This document shows, in pieces, positions 41,538 through 46,948 of a stretch of DNA of 46,948 bases. The notes beneath the pieces are model-generated. The model did no database searches. It worked only from the letters and a program-made list of their open reading frames with translations, and was not told the DNA's origin. Made by a program: the position numbers and the translations under genes. The DNA comes from RXOA01 sp964547105 (GTDB taxonomy: Bacteria > Bipolaricaulota > Bipolaricaulia > UBA7950 > UBA9294). The stretch is taken from positions 1 through 46,948 of the forward strand of contig CAZJLO010000014.1 in assembly GCA_964547105.1 (NCBI GenBank). Reading direction: 5' to 3'. Within the stretch, counting starts at the first letter, position 1; every line of letters begins with the position of its first letter.

Positions 41538-42281
41538 ATGAATGAGAAGACCTGCGGAGCAGTTGTCACGGGAAGCGCGCGAGGAATCGGCGCCGCGACG
41601 GCGCGGTTGCTTGCCGCGCAAGGGTATGGCGTTTGCATCAACTACGTGGCCGACGAAGAGGCGGCAGCCACCGCTGTTGAACAGATCGTTGCCGCAGGAG
41701 GTCGGGCGTTCCCGATTCGCGCCGATGTCGGTGATCCCGATCACGCGCGTCGGCGCGTGGCAGAGACGGCGGAGCGGTTCGGCGGGATTCGAGTCGTGGT
41801 CAACAACGCCGGGGTTTCGCAGCATCGCGCTTTCACCGAGATGACGGCCGAAGACTGGGATTTCGTGGTTCGAGTCAATCTGTCGTCGTCGGCCTACGTT
41901 TCGATGGCCGCGGTTCGCTACCTGCTTGAGCAGCCGTTCGGACGAATCGTCAATATCTGCTCGCTGCGGGCGATGACCGGATCCGGGCACGGGGCCCACT
42001 ATGCGGCCGGGAAATCGGGGTTGATCGGCCTGACGAAATCGCTCGCGCTGGAGCTGGCGCCGAATATCACCGTGAATGCGGTGTCTCCCGGATACACCAA
42101 CACCGACATGAACGCCGCATCACTCGCCGCCAAGGGCGATGCGATCCGCGCTTCGATCCCGGTTCATCGCGTTGCCGAGCCGGATGAAATCGCGTCGCTT
42201 GTCGGGTTCCTTGCATCGGAATCCGCAGGCTACATCACCGGAGAGACGATCAACGCCAACGGCGGGATCTACATGCGGTAG
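41538..42281 (+). CDS. SDR family oxidoreductase (FabG-like)
   Basis: 247 residues, complete classical SDR. Features are TGSARGIG near residue 11, VVNNAGVSQHRAF, catalytic Ser in NICSLRAMTGSG, Tyr and Lys in YAAGKSGLIGLTKSL, PGYTNTDM and ITGETINANGGIYM. It resembles acetoacetyl-CoA or 3-oxoacyl-ACP reductases, but being outside the fab operon its substrate is open. A perfect hairpin follows the stop. Confidence 0.88.
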   Translation: MNEKTCGAVVTGSARGIGAATARLLAAQGYGVCINYVADEEAAATAVEQIVAAGGRAFPIRADVGDPDHARRRVAETAERFGGIRVVVNNAGVSQHRAFTEMTAEDWDFVVRVNLSSSAYVSMAAVRYLLEQPFGRIVNICSLRAMTGSGHGAHYAAGKSGLIGLTKSLALELAPNITVNAVSPGYTNTDMNAASLAAKGDAIRASIPVHRVAEPDEIASLVGFLASESAGYITGETINANGGIYMR

Positions 42282-42287
42282 TTCGCC

Positions 42288-42321
42288 GCTCCCCCGGCTA
42301 CTGCGCCATCGCCGGGGGAGC
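42288..42321. terminator. Bidirectional hairpin between convergent genes
   Basis: A perfect 11-bp stem GCTCCCCCGGC/GCCGGGGGAGC with a 12-base loop lies between the SDR and aldo/keto reductase stops. No T-run. Confidence 0.7.
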
Positions 42322-42345
42322 GCACGAACGTCAGACAGAGGGCTC

Positions 42346-43422
42346 CTATTCCTGCCCCGTGCCTTGCTCGCGGCAGAGGTCGGTCTTCATGATCGAAGCA
42401 TGACGGACGTGCGGCGTTCGCTCGAGTTCGTAGATCGGTCCTTGCAGGTAGCGCCCGCCAGTCACGGACTCGATACGGGCGAGATCCTCGGAGTCGAGGG
42501 TGAACGAGAACACCCGCCGCGTGTCGGCGATGTGATCGGGCCGCCGGACGCCGATGATCGCCGCAGCAACACAGGGTTTCTGCAGGATATACCGCGTGGC
42601 GACCGTGGCGATCGGCACGCTGTGCTTGTCCGCGATCCGGCGCAGCGTTCGAAGAAGCAGCTGAAACTCCTCCCAGCCGCCGAATTCCTCGATGATCAAC
42701 CGGTACTTCACCAGAGATCTGTTCTCCAAGGGGAGCAGCGGATCCGGCTGATCAAGGTACCGATCGGACAGGAATCCGCCGGCGACGGTGCCGTAACACA
42801 GCAACGAGATGTGATGCCGCCGGCACAGTGCGAGCATTCCATGCTCGGGGCGTCGATCGAGCAGCGAGAACTGGACCTGGTTGGAGACCACGGGCACCTC
42901 TGCGTCCAACAGTTTCTCCAAGTGGGGGACATCGAAGTTCGTGACGCCGATATTGCGGATGATCCCCCGCTGTCGCAGGCGGGCCAGGGTGAGGCCTGCC
43001 TCGACAAAGCCAGGGATGTTGTAGTCCCACCAATGCAGCTGAACAAGATCCAGTCGATCGACACCCAACCGGCGCCGCGATCGATCCACGATCGATTCGA
43101 TGCCTTCCGGTGTGAGGGTGGGGAGGCTCTCCAAGTCGGGGACGTACTTGGTGTGAGTACGAATCTGCATTCTTCTCTGTCCGGCTCGACGCTGAGCTGC
43201 GCCCAGGCACTGTCCGAGCAGTGCCTCAACCCCTGTGTAGATATCGGCGCAGTCGAAGGCCGTGAGGCCGGCATCGATGAGTTGCCCGACTAGGTCGACC
43301 GCGTGATCGATCTGGGATTGACTGTGTCCCTCGGATAGCTGCCAAGTTCCGTTGATGATCCGCGGGACGTCGTATCCGTCGGCGATCTGCGCTGTTGGCA
43401 CCGAGAGATTCGCCGGAGTCAC
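42346..43422 (-). CDS. Aldo/keto reductase
   Basis: 358 residues from GTG 43422, which overlaps the upstream stop (GTGA). A (beta/alpha)8 NADPH-dependent reductase. The catalytic tetrad is visible: Asp and Tyr in FDCADIYTG near 57, Lys in HTKYVPDL near 92, His in LVQLHWWDYN near 133. GVTNFDVPHLEKLL and SLLCYGTVAGGFLSDRYL are also typical. Its physiological substrate is unknown. It is translationally coupled to the TIGR04076 gene. Confidence 0.9.
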   Translation of the reverse strand: MTPANLSVPTAQIADGYDVPRIINGTWQLSEGHSQSQIDHAVDLVGQLIDAGLTAFDCADIYTGVEALLGQCLGAAQRRAGQRRMQIRTHTKYVPDLESLPTLTPEGIESIVDRSRRRLGVDRLDLVQLHWWDYNIPGFVEAGLTLARLRQRGIIRNIGVTNFDVPHLEKLLDAEVPVVSNQVQFSLLDRRPEHGMLALCRRHHISLLCYGTVAGGFLSDRYLDQPDPLLPLENRSLVKYRLIIEEFGGWEEFQLLLRTLRRIADKHSVPIATVATRYILQKPCVAAAIIGVRRPDHIADTRRVFSFTLDSEDLARIESVTGGRYLQGPIYELERTPHVRHASIMKTDLCREQGTGQE

Positions 43423-43850
43423 GAGGCTTCTCCCCGTTCCGGGATCGGAACCACCGTGACATCGGCGTGATGAAACGTTCGCTTGCCGATCCGCCGGATG
43501 CGGAACAGTCCGCCGCAGTGAGGGTCCGGACAAGCGATCTCGGTATCCGTGGTCATCCAGTCATTCCGATCGGTAAGCCGTTGCTTGGCCGGGAGAAGCG
43601 GCAGGATCGCCGCAAGGGGATAGATCGGAAACGTCTGCCCCGGCGGAAGGATCAGGTTCTCCCCACGCACTTCGAAATACGAGCCGGCCGGGTGATCGCA
43701 GACCATCGGTCTGCCCGAACCATCGGCGACTACGTCGACGCGCAGATCGTACAACTCGAATGTGTCATCGTTTTCGGGAGCTGCTTGTGGCCGTTGTCCG
43801 TCGCGACTTGGTGACATCTTCGGATCTGATCGATGTTGGTGTGCATCCAT
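43419..43850 (-). CDS. TIGR04076 family protein
   Basis: 143 residues from ATG 43850 after AAGGGG. Family signs are YFEVRGENLILPPGQTFPIY, AILPLLPAKQRLTDRNDWM and IACPDPHCGGLFRIRRI. The first 28 residues are low-complexity and hydrophilic. No enzymatic motif is visible. Its close coupling to the aldo/keto reductase suggests a shared pathway. Confidence 0.78.
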   Translation of the reverse strand: MDAHQHRSDPKMSPSRDGQRPQAAPENDDTFELYDLRVDVVADGSGRPMVCDHPAGSYFEVRGENLILPPGQTFPIYPLAAILPLLPAKQRLTDRNDWMTTDTEIACPDPHCGGLFRIRRIGKRTFHHADVTVVPIPERGEAS

Positions 43851-43931
43851 GATTTCTTCCCCTTCCGGCCCGTCGGCAGGCGTTGGCGTTCCGAGACCGA
43901 ACGATCCTCACTGACTGCGGCTTTGTCTATC

Positions 43932-45116
43932 TTACAACGGAGGGATGCACAGCAGTTGCTGCTGGGGGTGGCTGAGGAAGCGACAACCGTCCCCGGTGAC
44001 GACGATGTCTTCCTCCAGGCTCACCTGACCGTAGCTCTCCGTGGTGACGTACAACTCCAGGGTGAACACGTTGCCCTCCTCAAGCGCACCGTGGGGCGAA
44101 TCGCCGTATCGTTCCCACAACGGACCGAGAAGCGTCCCACCATCATGCGCAGCACGTCCGACCTGGTGACCGAGCGCGTGCTGAAACGGCTGATAGCCCC
44201 GGTCGGATACGATGCGGCGTGCGACCGCGTCTACCTGATGACCGCGGATCCCGGGTCGAACGGTTTCCGCAGCGGCGGCGATCGCTTCGCGGACCGTATC
44301 GAACGCGTTCAACACGTCCGCCGGAATCCGATCGGGCGAGCCGAAGAAGAACATCCGCTGCAGATCCGAACAGTACCCCTCGAAGCGGACGCCGAAATCG
44401 AGGTGCAGAAGCTGCCCTTCCCGGGTCGTTGCATCGGTGGGACCGAGATGGCCGAACGCTTTGTCGGGCCCGGCGTCCACGGCGGGGTTGTGATCGGCCT
44501 GCCACGCGTCACCGACGTTGTGCGATGCCATCCGCTCGTGGACAAATCGATGGATCTCCCGCTCCGTCTGGTTGACGGCGAGGAAGCGATGGAGCTCCGA
44601 GAAGATCTGCTCAGTGATCTGCACCGCGCGCTCGATTCGAGAGAGTTCTTCAACAGTCTTGCGTCCGCGGAGCCGCCCGATCACCGGCGAAGCGCTTAGC
44701 AAGCGGTCGGCATAGGGTGTCCCGTCGAGGATCTGAAGTAAGAGAGCCTTCATCCCCGCCGTCAATCCATCGGCGGACACATCATCGACGCTTTCATTGA
44801 CGGCGATCGACGCCGGATCGATCCGCGTCAATTCCTCGATCAGCGTTGCAGAGATCCCCTCGGTATAGGGGATCACTCGATCGAATAGACCATCGGGCAC
44901 ACCGCCGGCATCGAAGTTCCCGACGATCGCCAGCCGCTCGCCGGAGCGCGTGTACAGAAGCGCTGAGGGCCATACCAGATCGCCGCTGTAGATCAGCGGC
45001 AGCACCGGATCCATCATCTGTGACGTCTCACGGACCCAGACCAGCCAACAGTCGATGTCGGTTTGGTGAAGGATCGCCCGGATCTGTTCGGACTTCTGGT
45101 GCTGCAGGCTTTGCAC
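43932..45116 (-). CDS. M24 family Xaa-Pro aminopeptidase-like protein
   Basis: 394 residues from GTG 45116 after AAGGAGG with six-base spacing; the longer frame to 45401 is not supported. An N-terminal creatinase-like domain (about 1-160) precedes the pita-bread metallopeptidase. The five metal ligands are present: Asp in HLDFGVRFEGYC, Asp in SDLQRMFFFG, His in ALGHQVGRAAHDGG, Glu in VFTLELYV and Glu in SLEEDIVVTGDG. It would cleave X-Pro dipeptides or act as a related hydrolase. The gene is about 80 bases upstream of the TIGR04076 gene. Confidence 0.9.
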   Translation of the reverse strand: MQSLQHQKSEQIRAILHQTDIDCWLVWVRETSQMMDPVLPLIYSGDLVWPSALLYTRSGERLAIVGNFDAGGVPDGLFDRVIPYTEGISATLIEELTRIDPASIAVNESVDDVSADGLTAGMKALLLQILDGTPYADRLLSASPVIGRLRGRKTVEELSRIERAVQITEQIFSELHRFLAVNQTEREIHRFVHERMASHNVGDAWQADHNPAVDAGPDKAFGHLGPTDATTREGQLLHLDFGVRFEGYCSDLQRMFFFGSPDRIPADVLNAFDTVREAIAAAAETVRPGIRGHQVDAVARRIVSDRGYQPFQHALGHQVGRAAHDGGTLLGPLWERYGDSPHGALEEGNVFTLELYVTTESYGQVSLEEDIVVTGDGCRFLSHPQQQLLCIPPL

Positions 45117-45256
45117 GCTCGGCCTCCTTGCTGTCGGTTGCAGGTCGTACCTAAGGAGAGAAGTGTAGGGTGAATGTACGGCGCGCTCCAGCGCGACGAT
45201 GCGGAAGCTTGCGAACAGTGGCTTTCGTGACGCGGGTTTCTCACGCTGAGAAGAGC

Positions 45257-45292
45257 GCGGGACCCCTCCTTTCATCATGGGAGGAGTCCCGC
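45257..45292 (-). terminator. Hairpin terminator after the exported unknown gene
   Basis: Arms GCGGGACCCCTCC and GGAGGAGTCCCGC pair with one mismatch around a nine-base loop. In minus-strand direction it is 37 bases past the stop at 45329 and is followed by GCTCTTCTC, a weak T-rich tail. The rest of the 212-base gap up to the M24 gene shows only a TACACT box and a GCGC-rich palindrome near 45184. Confidence 0.6.
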
Positions 45293-45328
45293 TTGCATGG
45301 TTTGAACCACTTGGCAGGAAAAGCTCGT

Positions 45329-46222
45329 CTACATACACATCCCGGCGACTGAGGCCCCGGCGGCAATGGCAGTGAGCGCCAGCATCGCATAATCGTACCA
45401 ATCACGCTTGATCTCGTATCTGCTGGGATCATCCACGGCATCGTCAAACGGAGTCATCGCGGTTGCCACGCCGGGCGAACGGCTGGCCTGCCCCCACTGA
45501 TCGAGCATTTGCTGCGAGGAAGCAAGCAGATCCGTGCTGGAGGCAAGCCTTGGAAGCATTTCCGGAACGACGTTCGTGGCGATCCGCTCCATCGCATTTC
45601 GTGATGCAGGAGCGCTGACAAGATCGGCCGCATCGAGGATCGCCTTGGCGATCACGCCGGCGAGCGTCTCGGGATCGCTTTCGATCCATCCGGCCAAGGA
45701 ACCATGGCTGAGGATCTCGCTTGCCGCGGCATCGGCGATCCCGCCTGCTGTCAGAGCGTAGGAGAAGAAAATGCAGTTCGGCCACGGCCACGGCCAAGGG
45801 AACTCGGGTGGGAAGATCGGCCATCCCGCAACATCGACCGCGGTTTGCTCCCACAGGGCAAGGGTTCCAGCTTGCTCCATCGTTGTGCGCATTTCGAAGA
45901 TCGTGTCGATCATTGCACCGAAGCGGTCCGCTTCGGTGGCAAGCGCCGCGGCGACAGCGGGCAGCACCCGCGTCTGAAACGCATTCCAATCGACACAATC
46001 GGAGGACCATACCGTTGTCACACGTTCGTAGTGCTGCGCCAACTCGAGCGCAACCATCCGATCCCAACAAGCATCGCACGTGCCGGTCGGGACGTAGTCG
46101 GGGTCACCGATGGTGATCCACGTACGGTGCACACCCTCATCCGCGGCCACGACGCCGCCGAACCCGATCGGAACCATCAACACAAACGACAACATCACGA
46201 TCCATCTCCGATTTCGGTGCAT
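45329..46222 (-). CDS. Exported protein of unknown function with C-terminal membrane segment
   Basis: 297 residues from ATG 46222, eight bases after AGGAGG. A signal peptide covers about 1-28 (MLSFVLMVPIGFGGVVAA). The mature part starts near a C-x-x-C (TGTCDACWDRMVALELAQHY), is largely helical, and includes an unusual PEFPWPWPWPNC segment near 145. The C-terminus (YDYAMLALTAIAAGASVAGM) is a membrane helix ending in CM. No family is recognised. It is preceded 21 bases upstream by another exported gene on the same strand, so the two are probably cotranscribed. Confidence 0.65.
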   Translation of the reverse strand: MHRNRRWIVMLSFVLMVPIGFGGVVAADEGVHRTWITIGDPDYVPTGTCDACWDRMVALELAQHYERVTTVWSSDCVDWNAFQTRVLPAVAAALATEADRFGAMIDTIFEMRTTMEQAGTLALWEQTAVDVAGWPIFPPEFPWPWPWPNCIFFSYALTAGGIADAAASEILSHGSLAGWIESDPETLAGVIAKAILDAADLVSAPASRNAMERIATNVVPEMLPRLASSTDLLASSQQMLDQWGQASRSPGVATAMTPFDDAVDDPSRYEIKRDWYDYAMLALTAIAAGASVAGMCM

Positions 46223-46243
46223 AGGCTTCACCTCCTGATGAGG

Positions 46244-46936
46244 CTAGTAGCTCGCCCATCCGTAGATGACGAGGACATCGCAACCCGTGCACAGCTGCTC
46301 GTCGCGCGGATCACCCGATTCCAGTTCTTTTCTGAACTCGAAGACATAGTGTCTGGATGTTTCGTCGTATCGTCCTGCGCCGTAGGCGTTGGTCTGTCCG
46401 CCGGTCCGCCGATCAAGGCGGTAGTCGTAGAGGTCCATGTAGTAGTAGTCCGCATCCTCCGCCTCGCCGCCGTTTTCCTGCACGAGCAGCATGTCGTCTC
46501 CGCGGTCGTAGTCGCGACCGTCGCCGTTGTCGAAAATGAGGAACGCTTCGAACCCACGAGGGAAGCTGTGATTGGTCTCGATCACCATCGCCACGTATAG
46601 GTAGGTCTCGTCTCGCTTCTGATAGACCGTCGCGTTGTACTGACCGAGCCGTATCGTCTCGACCGAGCTGTCGCTCCACTCCGGGCCGATCACGCCGTCC
46701 AGGTCGTCCATCGACACCGCCGCCCCGCCCGTGATCACGATGTCCGGTTCCGCGCCGAAAAGAGGAATCACGATCGGGATTTGCCCCGATGCGGCGGCGG
46801 CGAAGAACGTCACCCCGAGCAGGATCAGCACGAATCGCGCGGCAGATCGAGCCCGCGTGGACGTCCCACGGCCGCTTCCGATTCTGGATGTGGATCTAGA
46901 CCTGGATCTAGATCTGGGCCTGTATGTCCGGAACAT
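46244..46936 (-). CDS. Exported CBM9/DOMON-like protein with Arg/Ser repeat N-terminus
   Basis: 230 residues from ATG 46936, five bases after GGAGG at the window edge; GTG 46942 is too close. The first 30 residues are very basic (RPRSRSRSRSTSR), then comes a hydrophobic signal segment (FVLILLGVTFFAAAASGQ). The mature domain (about 55-225) has DLDGVIGPEWSDSS, DETYLYVAMVIETNHSF and FEAFLIFDNGDGRDYDRGD, the pattern of CBM9/DOMON-like sugar- or ligand-binding beta sandwiches, and ends CTGCDVLVIYGWASY with a C-x-x-C. Ligand unknown. Confidence 0.68.
   Translation of the reverse strand: MFRTYRPRSRSRSRSTSRIGSGRGTSTRARSAARFVLILLGVTFFAAAASGQIPIVIPLFGAEPDIVITGGAAVSMDDLDGVIGPEWSDSSVETIRLGQYNATVYQKRDETYLYVAMVIETNHSFPRGFEAFLIFDNGDGRDYDRGDDMLLVQENGGEAEDADYYYMDLYDYRLDRRTGGQTNAYGAGRYDETSRHYVFEFRKELESGDPRDEQLCTGCDVLVIYGWASY
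46887..46918. repeat. Short GATCTA-rich tandem repeat
   Basis: Degenerate 6- and 12-base units containing GGATCTAGA encode alternating Ser and Arg in the N-terminal region of the exported protein on the minus strand. Copy number could vary by slippage. Confidence 0.6.
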
Positions 46937-46948
46937 GCACACCTCCTC

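Overview
The window is a compact, gene-dense bacterial chromosome segment (about 60% G+C by eye). It holds about 50 protein genes, one tRNA and no mobile element, rRNA or CRISPR array. Many genes overlap by 4 to 60 bases and no gene-free stretch exceeds about 220 bases. Signal peptides, a lipobox, beta-barrel-like and Ig-like exported proteins and Ni/lipoyl maturation genes suggest an uncultivated, probably anaerobic bacterium with an outer envelope. A Bipolaricaulota/Acetothermia-like lineage is my guess from the gene mix and cannot be verified here.

Layout. 1-5.4 kb is a surface locus. An Ig/beta-rich exported protein runs off the left edge and a PapD/Ig-like exported protein precedes it on the minus strand. 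Divergent to them, a convincing c-di-GMP-I riboswitch leads a small exported subunit-like protein. A beta-barrel-like protein and a sigma factor truncated before its region 4.2 helix-turn-helix follow. 5.5-8.9 kb is a serine-biosynthesis operon (class V aminotransferase, serA, DUF1015). 9-12 kb has lemA, a DUF2207 protein and a DUF922 putative Zn protease. 12.2-19.9 kb is a redox and Ni-maturation region: TlpA-like thioredoxin, a 31-residue micro-lipoprotein, hypB-hypA-hypF, a DUF1573 protein with two cysteine-less rhodanese domains, a thioredoxin-CcdA fusion and a membrane-anchored thioredoxin. 20-21.9 kb is an operon of a complete sigma factor, a small unknown protein and an unusual SDR. A secreted vWA protein follows.

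23.5-27.65 kb carries tRNA-Leu(GAG) and plsX-fabH-fabD-fabG-acpP, closed by an intrinsic terminator. 27.7-30.5 kb has a zinc-ribbon BCAM0308-like protein, an inositol-monophosphatase-family enzyme, an RNA m5C methyltransferase and a PUA-like protein. 30.6-33 kb is a secreted vWA + RTX repeat + PKD repeat protein. 33-36.3 kb is a lipoylation operon on the minus strand headed by a 75-residue stand-alone lipoyl-domain protein (then lipB, lipA, lplA-like, DUF501). 36.4-38.1 kb is ychF and a Sua5/TsaC gene. 38.1-40.5 kb is tryptophanase plus an EamA exporter. The rest holds a HEAT-repeat protein, an SDR, an aldo/keto reductase with a TIGR04076 protein, an M24 peptidase and two exported proteins of unknown function.

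How parts fit together. The fab operon makes acyl-ACP, the source of octanoyl-ACP that LipB would transfer to the lipoyl carrier for LipA to sulphurate. The thioredoxin-like proteins and the CcdA-type membrane domain could form an envelope electron-transfer chain. The riboswitch ties surface-protein expression to c-di-GMP. Two sigma paralogues, one lacking its -35-reading domain, suggest a dedicated regulatory circuit. The most unusual items are the c-di-GMP surface locus, the truncated sigma factor, the lipoyl mini-carrier operon, the micro-lipoprotein and the vWA-RTX-PKD protein.
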